Under the pieces are notes generated by a model. It did not search any database. It was not told where the DNA came from and worked only from the letters and a program-made list of their open reading frames with translations. The position numbers and the translations under genes are program-made. Below, one piece after another: positions 1 through 12,963 of a stretch of DNA of 64,000 bases (position 1 is the first letter of the stretch; each line of letters opens with the position of its first letter). Source of the stretch: Cyathus striatus (lineage: Eukaryota; Basidiomycota; Agaricomycetes; Agaricales; Nidulariaceae); assembly GCA_025738555.1 (NCBI GenBank), contig JAOVFP010000008.1:806001-870000 (forward strand). The letters run 5' to 3'.

Positions 1-1
1 C

Positions 2-73
2 CCCTCCGCCTTTGACCAACTTGCTGATGAAGCCGTTGGCCGTATCTCTGGCATGACCTGGGAGTGGCTCTAA
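2..73 (+). CDS. C-terminal end of an unidentified protein
   Basis: An open frame enters from the left edge and ends at a TAA at 71-73, giving about 23 residues that finish in GRISGMTWEWL. GC content and codon use resemble real fungal coding sequence, and a T-rich 3' flank follows. I do not recognise the family. The reading is an inference from one short exon whose start lies outside the window. Confidence 0.4.
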   Translation, partial: PSAFDQLADEAVGRISGMTWEWL

Positions 74-1151
74 TACCCTCTCTTTCCCTTTCTCTCTTTA
101 TTCGTAATTACCACGTTTCCAGTGCTCACCCATGCCTAGTGCGGATCTCATATGAGATTGGAGAATGGCGCAGGGTATCAATCAGAATACATACATATAT
201 ATATATGTGTGTGTAGAAGTCGAGATCATTTCAGTTATGAGTTAAGGAGCATGCCGAAACTTTCAGTGCAAGCCAGTAGCTATGTTCTGCTATCCCTGCC
301 AATTCTGTATTCACTGCAACTATTAAGCCATCCATTTTGCTTGATTTATCTGAGCCAGTTGACAACATCGCAACGACATCTAAAGCAAGCCGCCTAAGTT
401 TTGATTTGGGTGGCAACTTGCTAAACAGACCAAGCAGCTCTCCACGAGTGGGGTGCGTTATTTTGAAATACGGCTCTAGTCTTGATCATAAGCCTGTAAG
501 AACCTATATTTTCATGCTCACTCAGACTTCTATAGGAGTACTTTCAAAAGACATACTTCGGTTTGAAGTCCAGTCTCTCTCTCGTTACATCATAAACTCT
601 CATTTCATCATTCTAACTCCCTCCCCCTCACCTTAGAACACCCACATTGAATGGACGCCTTGACATACTTACATTTTGTCTCTGTTGTCAAAATGTCTCT
701 TTGTCACTGTTTTTAATGTTCTGCAGTGCACTACTCGTTTCAACTTGTCAAACTGAGTGTAATTCAGCTTTAATCGAACGTAGTGACCACTGCACTCACC
801 CTGGTACGAGAAGCAATGCTCAGTTAAGTTGAAAGGCCTACACCAGTGCCGAGTGCTGAGCGCCGATCCACTTGTCCGGTTAGTATTGTCTCTAACACCG
901 ATCTGCCAAACACCAAGCTCCGCTCAACTGTTTTCAACTCCTAAGAGAGACTTCGCTATTCAATGAGGGCACAAATATAATTTGGGTAATGGTTTCAAAG
1001 GCTGTACTATAATAGTATCTACTGCTCTATGCGAATTGGAGTCACATTCTGCAGAAAACATAAGGCTATTGTTAGAACTCGATCAATTAGACCAAGTTCC
1101 AAGTAACTCCATGAAGACGTCTGACAGACTCACTCACATATACCTCTTTAG
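74..1151. other. Intergenic DNA, no gene supported
   Basis: This stretch has a short TA/TG microsatellite near 190-215, scattered stops in all frames and no convincing exon. The segment near 590-650 resembles one near 63240-63280 (both contain CACCTTAGAACACCCA), so part of it is dispersed repeat. The last ~70 bp resemble the intron preceding the stalk exons of the aspartic protease at 18.2 kb. Confidence 0.5.
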
Positions 1152-1349
1152 CTACCAGTGGATCCTCAATGTCAACATCTAATCCTTCATCGTCTTCCGG
1201 CAGTCCACCTCTGGCTCAGGTACGTACTTCATCCCCATTCCTTCAATGATACCTTGACGTTTAATATTTCCAGCCCCTGACTTTGTGCCATCACATCTGT
1301 TTCATTCCTAGCAGCAATTCTAATGACAGTCGTGATAAATACGCTGTAA
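1152..1349 (+). pseudogene. Aspartic protease 3' relic (stalk exon and anchor exon)
   Basis: Two exons match the end of AP-B (18229-18714): a Ser/Thr-rich stalk exon after a TTTAG acceptor at 1151, and a terminal exon encoding a hydrophobic tail with TAA at 1347-1349. Only one stalk exon is present, against three in AP-B. Compared with AP-B, one T is missing in each exon, so both are frameshifted, and no catalytic domain precedes them. The homology continues into the flank (1380-1590 against 18740-18950), which shows this is the end of a duplicated block rather than a retrocopy. Confidence 0.75.
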
Positions 1350-1985
1350 AACTATTACATTAACGACTGTACCATTTACACACGCTAGATACGAGCGATT
1401 GCCACTTCGGATTTGTACTAGTAGGCGAACAGTCCATTGTACTTACTACTGCCTCGCTAATATTCATGCAAATTCAAGTGTGTTTGTGATAACTCTAGCT
1501 TTAATTTTTTTGAAGGAGGTATAAGGTAGGCTATAGGTACTTAATTACTTACTGACAGCCTTCACAAAAGTAGGCTATCGGGATCGAAACTCCAAGAGGT
1601 ACCGGTCGGCAAATTCCGAGACATGGGGTAGGGGGGGTGGGGTCCAATATTGTCGTTAAATGTATAACAATGTCGACTTACATGTGGTACTAAAATGTCT
1701 TATTTAGGTTCAATTTATCATTGTTCAGTGCCAAGATATGTACTTGTTGCCCACATTTGGGGTTAAATGCAATTGAAACTACGTGTAACAATCCATTATG
1801 CTCCTTTTCAAGTCAATAATGTACGAGTGATGAACCTGTTGTACATTTATAAAGCAGGTGAGATCTCTCTCACAATTATTTATTCATTCAATCGCTGTTT
1901 CCTTCATTTTGATGACCAAGTCAAAGAAAAAGAATGTGAGATCGTCCCACTATTTAATTTTCTACGTTATCTGATATTTTTCTAG

Positions 1986-2606
1986 CTGGTTCAACTGCCA
2001 TTTAACGAAGATTCATCTCGTTTTTGTGACATATGTGGTATCAATGTCCACATAGGTCTCGGGGGTGAAGGGAACTGGAAAAATCATATCGACGGAAAAT
2101 CACATCGTCATATTGTATCTGTTAAATCCTCCACACACCCTATTCTCAGTTTTTTCGAAAAGCGCAGCAATGAAGAAGTTCAGAAAGAAGGATCATCTAT
2201 CTTGTTACCATCTCCACTTCGTAGTACAGCTCCAACCCTTTCATCTATATCAATTCCTTCAGCAGCAACGTCTTCACTACCACCTCCTCAAGATGTTATT
2301 GATGTAGATTCTCTTAATCTAAATGGAATTCAATCGCATCTTGTGTCCACCATACCTGCTGAGTCTCCTATACACCAAGAGACTGTTTCTGTATCTTCAA
2401 CAAGTTGTTGTCCAGGATATGAGTTGGTTCTACCACCTGGCCACAATCCATTTTCGTCATATCCAATGTTACTGCACATATCTAATGAATTGCCTTGGAG
2501 TGTATTTCTCCACAAGAAGAAAATAACTTTACATTCGGACACTTGCTCTGGGCCAAGGCATCCTATTTCTTTGGAGGAAAATCTTTTAGCATGTTCAAAT
2601 TGTCAA
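1986..2606 (+). pseudogene. C2H2-like zinc-finger protein fragment on an inserted segment
   Basis: After a TTTTTCTAG acceptor an open frame of about 205 codons starts with a finger of form C-x2-C (CDICG) followed about 20 residues later by H-x5-H (HIDGKSH). A Ser/Pro-rich linker and a CSNC motif follow. The frame runs into the flank of the duplicated AP-Pff1 block at about 2606, so the gene is cut off at its 3' side. The parallel block at 18.9 kb lacks about 1 kb here (1590-2606), so the fragment arrived by insertion. Fingers of this kind occur in transposon-linked basidiomycete proteins. The family assignment is tentative. Confidence 0.5.
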
Positions 2607-4787
2607 CCGACAAAACATCTTCATAAAAACCTAATGCTAAGAAATAGAGATTACTTACTATACATATGTCGCTTCCCCTTAATATTTACGTGCATATTGT
2701 ACAATCGACACAAAATGGCAATCGCTATCGAGAGATGCGGTCGTTTACTAGTAAGCAAGCGCGGCAGATTGTTATAAAATTACGTAATCTAACTGTTTAG
2801 AGTTGTTTAAATCGGAGGAAGTTACCTAATTGAGCTCGTCGTTGTCATCGCTGAGCAACACCTCTTGCTCACCATGTTCGACGATGACCACAACTAAAAC
2901 ACTCACGCAGACATATTCAAGTTCACATCTTCCATTACGCCAAAAGTGCAATACTCAGCCACATTATGAAACATCAGCAAACCCATAAAAGGCGCCCATT
3001 CATCAATACGCATGCGCAGCCTGTCACTCCCTCCAACACCCTCCTCACTCCACAAGCAACGAGGGCTAACCATGCCAGGTAGCCCACCCACCTGGACCAT
3101 CACATTCCTCCTCACCGTATACGCCCTCATTGCCACCGCACTATAGACCCAAACCACCCTACCGAAACTCCCCAAAGTCTCCCCATCGCCATCCTCAACA
3201 AGCCTAAACTTCACGCAAGCCTACACGGACGTACACACCATCACCACCCATCCACACCCGTACAGCTCGTTCGCGAACGATGAAGTACAAGCGTACATCC
3301 TCAACCGAGTGCGTAATCTGACTACGGGGCACACGTACATGGAGGTAAACGATGACATGAGTTCGACTGCTGTGTTTGTTAATGCCAAAGAGGGTGTTAG
3401 TTTCGAAGGGAACAATGTACTGGTTAAAGCTGATGGTACTGTGCCTGACAAAGGCGGGGTTTTGTTTTACGTCTTTCTCTCCAACACCGATTTATATTCG
3501 GTACTGAAGAAAGCAGTTCAGCGCACTTCGACTCGGTATCCACCGCCCCAGGCGTAACAGACAACGCAATCGCCGTAGCTTCCCTCCTTGCGTTATTGGA
3601 GTACCTTACAACTCACCGCGTCAAGCGTACCGCGATATTCAACTTTAACTTGAGCCGGTGTATTTTGACGGTACGCAGTTTATTTCGTTTCTCTGATGTG
3701 TAGTTGGTTGTGCTAATGGTTGGGGAAAGTGCTTGGAAGGTGGTTTGTGAAGTTTACTCAGGCTTCGATGTTGCAGTTTAGTTTCGCGTTGATAGGCGTA
3801 CCGGGGCTGTTGATTCTCTGGGCTGCGACTGCACCGCGGGCGAACCGTCCAATTAGCAACTCGTCAACCAAGAAGACATTCCTTCAAGCCCGTGAGTGGA
3901 TATCGTTCTGGGCTTCTTTCTTCTTCAGCCTCGTTGCCCAAGCTGCATTCGTCTTCGTAGCGCTCAAATACAACCCCTACGTAAGTTAACATCCTACCAT
4001 ACCATGCCCCTCAGTCCCTTATGCCTTAATCACAGATCGTACACGCACATCCGTACACCTTCCCCACATCCACAATATCCCTCGCATACCTCACCACAGT
4101 CACATTCCTCCGCTGCTGTGGCGAGTAGGAGAACGCTGTGGACGCAGATGTACATACTCATGTATATCCTCAATACGCTTTCCGCTTATGCGGTGCATAA
4201 GATCAAGATTGGGGGCGTGTTTTTCCTTGTGGGGTGGTATTTTTGTGTGGGTTTGGTGTGGGTTGTTGAGGGGGCGTGTGGAGGGGTCGCGGATGCTGCT
4301 ACTGCTACTGATGCTGGGGGTGCTAGGGGTGATGGGGAGCCAGGTTCTGAAAGTCCATCGAAGAAGGGAAGGAAGAAGAAGCTCTCTGTGAAGATTGATG
4401 ACGTTCCCCCATCTGCCGCTAACTCATGGTGGTGGATGATTCAAGCTATAGTGTCGATCCTGATCCCGGTCATCCTGATGTCCCAAGTTCTTATCCTGTT
4501 CCGAGCGAAAACCGACGGAAGCAGTCCCATCTTCGGTACGTTCCCCCTCCCTCCTTACGTTCCTGTACTCACGAGCCTTCAGTATACGTATCAACTGCCC
4601 TTCTGTCCACGTTCATAATCCTCCCCTGCTCCCATTCACCCCCCTGCTCCATCCCAAACTCTCGCTCTACATCGCGCTTGCATTCATCCTCAGTACCATA
4701 TTCCCATTCACTTCCGACGCACCTATAAAAGCCTTCTTCCAGCAACGTGTACAGGTACTTCCGGACGGTGGTGTGAAAGCCGTTACT

Positions 4788-7648
4788 ATGGAAAGTCTAA
4801 CAACCACGCTCAACTTCATCAAACGAAATTGAGTTCCGACACTCGGCATCACGGCATTCTCGGTTAGATCTTTTATTCGGTAACGCCCACAGAGAATGTA
4901 ATTCCATATCCTTGTATTACGTAAGCTAGTAAAACGGTATTAGCTTTAATGTACTTTTGTATACAATGTTGACTACTCATGGCTGCAGTATTCTTGTTCA
5001 TCAGCTGTTAATAAAGCACGCGAGTTTTTATTTTGCACTAGTGTACATTTTTATTGCAGTACTACTGTAGTCTGTATTTCCATTGATAGCACTATTTGTA
5101 GAAAGGAATATCCCTTAGAGAGAGTACTATGCTTGTAAATAGTTAGATAATGTAATCTACATGTGATGTTAGTGTGATGTAAAAATATCTAAATGTCTCA
5201 CCTCAGTCTATAGTGTGTAATATAAGGACATTAGAGAAAGGGTTGTATTTAAGGTAGAAAGGAGTATCTTGCTCATGCATTTACAGTGATATAACCATTA
5301 TTACCATTTTTATATTATCACTATTGTATTGTATAACTTCTGAATAGAATGTGGCGGGAACAGACAAATAAAATGTACTATTAGTAAGTGTCAACTGAAT
5401 TAGGAGGTCCACATAAGAGTATTGAACATTTGTTAGGATTTCACTTCTTATCTAATCTTTTTTATCTAATCTTATCTTATCTATGTCATGTGATTAGTCA
5501 CATGACATACAATGCGGACTCCATATGTATCAACATGTGTTACTCATCAAGACTGTGGGCACAGTTGCACAGTTCAGCCATATGTAATACATGAGTTTCT
5601 AATGTAAATGCGCAGTGATACATGCATTGTAGTGTAGGTTACTTACATGTGATCTCCTCATGGACATTATCTATAAATATGGTCATTCTAGTTAGTATTC
5701 GCTATTCTTGTGCTAGTTTATTCCAGACAACCAATAAGAGTCATCTTCTTTCCATATTCAAGTGTTTGAGTTTGACTTCAAGCATTTAGCTTGTCTGTCA
5801 CTGTGGCCGAAATTCTCGACATACTCATGAATATCGGCCGTAGCAGGGTCTGACAAGAGAAGCCTTCTCCGGGCCCGCCAAATTAGAGAAGGAGAAGGAC
5901 AGTTGGAGAGCACTTACTAATTGTTTTTCTTGCTAGATCTTGCCAAATGTCCAAATTGGGGTTGCTTGAGGGAAGAAGTGCGTTGGCGCGAGTTTCAAGG
6001 GAGCTGTCTGGCTCCTGTCAAGGGCTTTCGATCAAGAGGGATACCGGTATGGGGTTAGAAGTAGCCAGCCAATTGTTTTCTTTTTTTCCGCTTTTATTTG
6101 ATTTTACTTACCTTTTTTTCATTACTTAATTAAGGGTGTTGGGAATTGCTGGAACAGGAGGGTTGGTCTAGGTGCTTTTTGGAGCTGTGACTGAGGCATT
6201 TGGGGACCACTCTGTGCAGGAGGAGCAGATGCGATCACAAATAGTCCCCAAGCCCTTGGGGCTGTGCCTGAAAACACCAAGTCCAAGCTTTCTCTTTTTG
6301 GTAATTTTTGACATGTTCTTTTTCTTGTTGCTTGACAAGGACTCTTAGACATGATGTAGAGTAGAGTAATTAGAAAATTGGGGTCTGTGACACAAGAGAA
6401 CATGTTGCACAGACCAGCTTTCATTTGTACATAAACCCACTCCCCTCAGAGGGAGAAAATCCATCTTTTGCTCACTTGGTATTGTCTTCAGAACTGTGCT
6501 TTGAACTGAGATCAACAGTATCTTCTCTTATTCTACTCTTCTTGTCTCGTATTTCTTACTAGCTAAGTACTTCTCACATTCATCCTCTTCATTCCCCCAC
6601 ACTTTGCTCCCACGACGTATAAACACGTTGCATTTGTCTCCACGTGTGGATTACATAATCCGTCGAATGTGTTTCTCATGTGGTCTAACGGACCGCATTT
6701 CGCTTGCCAGAGCTTCGTTTACTTGTACTCTAACGCACAGGCTCCTGCCAATGGACTCCCGTGTCTCCTCCCCTCTTCCACATCACTAACAACATTTGAA
6801 TGTACAGGCTCTGTTGTAACTTTTAAGTTCAACACATTTGTGTTTAAATCCATGCTTGTGTTGTGAGGTCACCTTACACCTCATATAAATGTAACAGAAA
6901 AGCATAATCCTCTCCTTACAATAGCAAATATATATATATACTTTTTGACCACCTGATTTTACTGGTTACTGGTATCTATAAAAATTCAATGAATGCATTC
7001 AGATCCATTTATTTCATTAAGTTGTGCTCATGCTCACTATCAGATTGAAATTGTTGTCTTAATTTTGTACCAGCAGATACCAATGGGCTAGGAAAAAATG
7101 GGCTCCTACAAAGTTCCTACTTTTTTTCAGTGTGACCACCCAGTGGTCAGGCCTTAGGGGCCAAGGCCGACTTTTCACACTCACAATAATATATTTATAC
7201 AACATTTAAGTTCTCTGTACTGTTCCAATTGGCACCGACAAATAGTGCACTTTTTAAGCAAGGTGTAGTATAAGCTCAGGTGATTAAATTTTACTTTCAC
7301 AATACATATCATGCTCATGGTTTTAGCTCATGCTCACAATCTGCATTTGAAATGCCCAACTGTCTTCACACTCATATCATTAGTGTACCTTACTTCAAAA
7401 CAGAATGGACTTGTACATGTACTTACAGACAGGCCTGCAGAAAATGAAGCGACTCATACCCAAGCACTCAGAAAGCACTCAATATTCAAACTTCCAAAGG
7501 ACCAATGCTCACTGCAAGTTTTCGGCAACCTGTAGATATGGGTTTACACAGAACATTATGTAAGTGCTCACTGATGATCCGGAGAAGGCCGACGTCGGAA
7601 CTCAATTCCATTTGATGGGATTGAGCGTGATCGTTAGGCTTTCCATAT
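4788..7648. mobile_element. 2.86-kb TIR transposon inserted in Pff1-A
   Basis: The left end (4788-4860) and the reverse complement of the right end (7572-7648) match over about 70 bp, starting ATGGAAAG and including AATTGAGTTCCGAC. GTTACT lies directly outside both ends (4782-4787 and 7649-7654), and rejoining the flanks restores the Pff1 reading frame, which supports a target-site duplication of at least 6 bp. No transposase-like open frame is visible, so the element looks non-autonomous. GCTCATGCTCAC-type words recur near 7025-7560. A third copy of the terminus lies at 24323-24395. Confidence 0.8.
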
Positions 7649-8130
7649 GTTACTGCACTTACCGGGGTGCCATACTACCTCCAGAATCTAGTCCACGAGC
7701 TCCCTTCGACATTGGGTCGTAATATCAGCTGCATAGAGGATACGGAATGTATGAGGACATGGATGTGTTCCTGGGAAACAGACCTATTCCCTTCAACGAG
7801 CTATGAGGACATTGGTGACATCCTGATATCACACAATATCACCTCGCTCAGTCAGGCAAGCGCCTGACTGCACGTTAAAGGGAGAGATACACACTCGTGT
7901 AAGGTGTATTTTGATAATCACAATGTGGCGCGGTATGATGTATATGAAGCGTCTCCAGTTGATGTTCTTGCTCCCTCTGGGAGGGTGGTACAGCCTGGAT
8001 ATACAATTCCCGAAGAGGGAATTAGCTCGTTATGGATGTTCAGCCGTACGTGGGACCGGAAGTTCGTTGTTGATTTGCATTGGGAGTCAAATTTGGAAAT
8101 GGAGGGAGGGGGATTTAAAGGACGTGTAGT

Positions 8131-10127
8131 ATGGCATTCAAACTGCACATTTATTTGGGTGTTGTGCTACTTCTTGATAACCGCGCCACTTTTGGGGGAC
8201 AATACTCAGCGCATGGCACGCACTACTTTTCGTTGGTACTGCGCCACTTTCTCTTGTTTTTCCCAACTTGCCGCCACTTCTCAGTTCATCCAAGCGCTAT
8301 TTTTTTTTTGTTCCGCGCCACTTTCTGAGTTCAGTCAGCGCCACTTTTCAGCCAGTAGCTAAAGTGCTTCAAAAATATCAACAATTATTGGGTCAAAATG
8401 AAATATATTATATGCTATTAGAAATAATACTAGTCTACAATCACTTGTATTGTATGGAATACTTATTATTGACTCAAGGTGCGCTACATAGGAGATGGGA
8501 ATGAACAATATGCCAGCAATCCATTGGACAAGTGTAAGCAGTGAGATTGGCTGGGTGCCGCACGGCCACGAAATGATGCGTCAATATAGTAGACTAGCGG
8601 TGGGAACGAGCTGTGGAAGGGGAGCCTAGATAAGCGGTTCTCTATCACCCTGTATAATAGCCAAAAGCGTACCACATATGAAAGGGACGCCACAAGGAGG
8701 AGGGGTCTGGATACACGGTATCCACGAGGACATCAAAAGGTGTGCTTGGTTCGTGACAGTATCAAAAAGTCGTAGAGACTCGAGAGACCCTGAGGCAGCG
8801 CCGACATATGCTGGATGGCCACATAAGATTGCTGATTACCAAAAATGCATAATTAAACGGTGTGGATGAAACAAAGGCCTTCACATATACACAAACTTTG
8901 TGACCAGTACCCCTACAATCCTACAGCATGCAACACACATTACGTCAAAACACTTTGAAATCAAGAGTGGAGAGCTTGCCTATTGGACAGTAGCATTCCA
9001 AGAAAGGAATACCATGTTATGGTTGAGAGGAGTTGATATGAAGAGAGTGCAAAGGAGATGGGGAAAGATGTCCGGTGTAAGTTGTGTAGGGCAATCCAAT
9101 GGAATAGAGTGTCGACGAGTGGAGTAGATGTTTGACGTTGCATGTCAAGCGGTAAGCGACAGAGTTGGATCGGAACTCAGAATTGCCGGCGTAGCGATGC
9201 TACCCGAACACGTGAATTTCGTACGGTGTGAGATAAACAACATTAAGCACGTGGTTTCAAATGCACACAAATATGTACACTTATGTACGTGTTAATTTGG
9301 GTTGTTTGGCACCAGCCTCCACTGCCACATGCCAGCACTCGGGCTGGTTTGCCTTCGTTTCGTCTTCTTCTGTCAGCAGATCCTCTGTCCCCTGTACTGG
9401 GCTTCCTCTACGCTTAATTATCTTGCCTTCATACTTTGCGGTGTTCAATTCGCTACGGGACTATACACACCTCTAAGCGGGCCTCGACGAATGAACACAA
9501 AGTACACTAATTGGCTCTAGGTCCTCTATTCTCATAGGTTCATGCTCAAGTACAACATCTACCGCCGAGTACTGACCTAGTTTATTCTTCATGGTGTTGA
9601 TCTGACTGGATCCTGGTTTGAAGTCTACCACCACCGCCGGGCTACGTTCAATCATAGAGCTCCACCTCTCTATATTCAACCCCGGTCCCCCGCACTGTCT
9701 TTTGTACTTTTCGTCACCATCCCCGAAACTGTCCGGTCTGAGAAGCTTCGGTTGGTCGAGGCGTCAGATAAGTGTCTTTCTGTTGTGGTTGCCGGGGTTC
9801 GTGTACGTGTTTTAGACTTTCTTAGGGTTTGTCATATCCGGTGGTGTTCATGGTTTTTCGATGTGATTACGGGGGGCGGTGGATTAGGCACTGGCGACGT
9901 AATCCATCACATCTTTTCTATTTTTTCTTCATTTTCTCCCCTCTAAGTTCGTCTGCAGATTTGAGCCAGATGTTTAGCCATTAGCACTGGCAGTTGGCAT
10001 TGCCGGTTTGTCTTTGTCAGCATGTAACACTTATTTAAATCGTTAGAAAGTTAGAGTATTATTCAATTTATGATGACTCGTTTGTATTGGTTTTGATTTT
10101 TCTAATAATATATTTCTTTACTCTAAA
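8131..10127. other. Second insertion interrupting the Pff1-A last domain
   Basis: Pff1 homology stops after GFKGRVV at 8130 and resumes at about 10128 with [14 protein letters not shown]. The 2 kb between contains a GCGCCACTTT word array (8181-8352), an open stretch at about 9640-9860 that I cannot assign to a family, and otherwise no clear exon. I could not find matching terminal repeats, so its boundaries and class are open. Confidence 0.5.
8181..8352. repeat. GCGCCACTTT short-word array
   Basis: Five copies of the word GCGCCACTTT or a close variant occur within about 170 bp (near 8183, 8241, 8269, 8313 and 8338) with irregular spacing. This is the same style of degenerate word reiteration seen in the larger elements at 25, 37 and 58 kb. 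Confidence 0.55.
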
Positions 10128-10242
10128 AATGAGTGGGAGTATTCCGGCGTTTGAGGAGGCATTGGAGTTTTTGCCTCGCTGGGGGGCAGTTACGAAGTTG
10201 ACAGATGGACTGGTCGAGGTTTGGAGAGAGTTTGAGGTGTGA

Positions 10243-11682
10243 ATAGGAGGAGGGTTGGTAAGAAAGTGAAGTACGGTGGAAGTATAATCATTTGCTTGTT
10301 TGTTCAGGGTAGAGGGATTGAGTTATGGGATGTACATGATATTGCGCTTTCATCTATTACTGGCTGTTTCTTTGCATTGAGAGGGCTGGTGGCGTGCGTA
10401 ATGACGACCTTCGTTGCATGATCAAACTATCGATTTCTCTAATGTCTAATCCTCGTACTCTATGATTCACTCTGTCGCTTCGAATGCACTGTAGGCCTAT
10501 TGTCATCAATAATCATGCGCACGTATCGCGCTGTTTTCATGCCTTTCTCGCCTCTTTTGTCTGGAGCCTTTTTCAACTGGGTGCCACTGCTGACCCAAAG
10601 GAAGTTATTGTTACATCACAAATAACGATTGCGCTGCCTTTCACTTCTATGTAAAAATAAAACCTTTGGAACGAAATAGTTCTTTGTAAACTTACTGTCT
10701 TTTTCAAGTCGACAGAAAGATGTATATATAAACACTAAATTTTTTGGCTTAACTTCACCTCCAAGCCCTCCACTTCTTACTCTTTCTTTCCTCTTGACGA
10801 TATATACCTACAGTCTGCAACACTTTACGTTTCACCCCATTTCACGGATAGTTACGATACAAGATATGTTTCGTCAATTTCAGGAGCGTTCACTAACTCG
10901 ACCCCTACGCAGCCGCCCTACATCATGCGCTATATAATTCGACTTGGGACGGTATCTCGATATATATGTACATCCAGAACGCTATTAGACATATCAGGGT
11001 CTGCGCCTTCGGGGAAGCATCCCGTGTACTGCAATGGTGGGACCTCTCAACCACGATTTTCGTGCTCTCATAGAATTATCTATGGACTTCACTAGTTACA
11101 TCTGACGGTCGATAGCTAGGCCGCCGAAACATTTATTTACTGCGATGGGTAGCCGAAGCGCAAGCTGCAGAAGAAGGGTGGAAGAGTTGCCAACACTACC
11201 TTGGAGCGTAAGACCACGAGGAGCACTGAATACACCATATATAGTACATCACATGTTCAAAATATCATGTAGAAATACCATCAATAACAACTCCTGTAGG
11301 CTAATTTGTAAATTGTATGATACAAATATAGATGGTAAATTAGATTATGTATACTACGCCACTAAATAAGTCCACAATGTTATAAATTTACGTTCCAGTA
11401 GCATATAGCATGGAGAGTATATATGCAAAATTTCAAGGTGGTCCGCACAGGATGTAATGTACTACATTCTAATTAATGCGAGAACGCCTCGCATTTTTGG
11501 TGGGAAAAATGCATGATTGCTATCACTTTTGGCAACCACGTGTATGCATATCTATCTCCAGTCCATCTGAATGGTTCTTGTGCTATCGTATTTGCTATAT
11601 TTCATACATGATGTACTCTACCTGATATTCTAGCATTTCACACAGTATATCTCATCGTATTTTTATATATATTAGACCTACA
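10243..11682. other. Pff1-A 3' flank and unassigned DNA
   Basis: The first ~180 bp are probably the Pff1-A 3' untranslated region. A TATATATA stretch near 10722 precedes a 23-codon frame starting at about 10866 (MFRQFQERS..). That is promoter-like spacing, but there is no recognisable protein. The remainder is AT-rich with no exon I can support. Confidence 0.4.
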
Positions 11683-12919
11683 TAGCAAGGGTGCACCGGG
11701 ATTAGAATCCGTGACCGGGGGTAGAGGGGGGTAGGTCAGAGGTCCGAAAAAAAAAAGTTGGACCTCATTTCACCAACTCCACTTCTGGTTGACAATTCAC
11801 ATCTCAAGCACTTATAAGTAAATTTAATTAGGTTTTCATGGATTTTCAGGTCCACAGAATATACTGTAACAATCAAATCAATTCGTCTGTCACGCGTCAC
11901 GTTCAAAAATGACGAAGGTTTCAAATGGTCACGCAAAGTTGCAGGTTCAATTTTTTTTTTCTGCAGTGGTCAAACTTGCTATTTGGGCTTAAATTGACCT
12001 AAAAATTTTTCTTTTGCTAGTTCAAGTAGTGAAAGTGACAAAAAATTTTGGTGCGTCACGCAAGATCTACAAAAGTGACGAACTGATTTGATGGTTTGGC
12101 ATGTCACGCACTCAGAGGGGTGACGAATTGATTTGATTAATACAGTATCAAGGATGCATAATTTAAAGCAACTTCAAAGTTGAAATATTGAATATTAGCT
12201 ACCAAGTAAAGTTTACTAATTAAGAAATGCTTGAGTAATACGAAGTTTAGTTCCGTGCTCTGCAGTCTACGTGGCTCTACCTCACTTGCACTACACAGGA
12301 ACACAATGAGATCATAATAATGTTAAAATATGAGAAAGAGCGAAATAATTGCTATGATGATGTACCAACTTCACGCACAAGGCTCATAATACATATTATC
12401 TTATCCCAGGAAGGCTACATATGACGAAGGAGGCGGAAATTGGTGCCTTGTGTGATAAGCAAGTCGAGAAGCACTCCTGTTGTGGTTGCGTGTCGAGAGT
12501 TGCTTTCCGTTTCACCATGTTCTCATACCTCTTCCTTGATATGCTGATAACACCTAAATGTTTAACGTTTAAACACTCATTTAAACCCTGATGTGCACAT
12601 AATCTGCATGCAACTCATTTACTGCATCTTCCACGCGACAAGGCCCCATTCAAACTATGGCTTGACTCATCCTGAAAAAAAATGGGGAGTATCACTACAA
12701 GCTGGGAAGTTGAACTGTGGAGGGAGGTAAGTGGTTCACAAGAAGGGAGTCGAAGACAACTGAGTTGATGGTCAATATGATGAGAAAATCCGGAAATGTC
12801 CGCACCTGCCGTTTTTAGAAGGTATTACGTAATGGGAGGGGGAGGGGGGTCAGCTAGCAGGTCAGTTTGAAAAAGTTCGACCCTACTTCTTTTTTTTCAA
12901 TCCCGGTGCCCCCTTGCTA
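11683..12919. mobile_element. 1.24-kb TIR element, hAT-like ends, non-autonomous
   Basis: The left end reads TAGCAAGGGTGCACCGGGAT and the reverse complement of the right end reads TAGCAAGGGGGCACCGGGAT. TAG at both tips is typical of hAT elements. The internal part lacks a transposase frame and carries GTCACGC words and a nested MITE. I could not find a matching 8-bp target duplication, so the superfamily call is tentative. Confidence 0.65.
11864..12145. mobile_element. Nested 0.28-kb MITE with TA target duplication
   Basis: The ends are inverted copies: CTGTAACAATCAAATCAATT on the left and, reversed, CTGTATTAATCAAATCAATT on the right, followed by CGTC in both. TA flanks both sides (11862-11863 and 12146-12147). 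Length, TA flanks and lack of coding sequence fit a Tc1/mariner-type MITE. Confidence 0.6.
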
Positions 12920-12963
12920 CATAGACTATTGTACCACCTATTTCTCTGTTCCATCTCGCTGGT

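Larger units (their letters stand above)
3072..10242 (+). pseudogene. Pff1-like vacuolar membrane M28 protease, broken copy A
   Basis: The frame begins MPGSPPTWTITFLL (membrane anchor) and has an in-frame TAG at 3144, where other copies have Trp. M28 zinc-peptidase motifs follow: AHFDS near 3523 and GVTDNA near 3555, the metal-binding region. Sequence then jumps from the FNFN motif (about 3655) to the VYFDG region, losing roughly 200 codons present in copy C. Multi-pass membrane segments lie at 3720-3980 and 4090-4600, with introns at about 3980-4035 and 4540-4581. A transposon splits the lumenal C-terminal domain at 4788-7648; it resumes at 7655 with GVPYYLQNLVHELP. A second interruption spans about 8131-10127, and the final exon ends REFEV at 10242. 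Intact fungal Pff1 proteins are about 900-1000 aa vacuolar enzymes. Confidence 0.85.

Noticed and set aside
9302..9520. Hydrophobic 72-codon frame in the second Pff1-A insertion
   Set aside because: There is a second equally long overlapping frame, no homologous copy in the window, and no recognisable motif.
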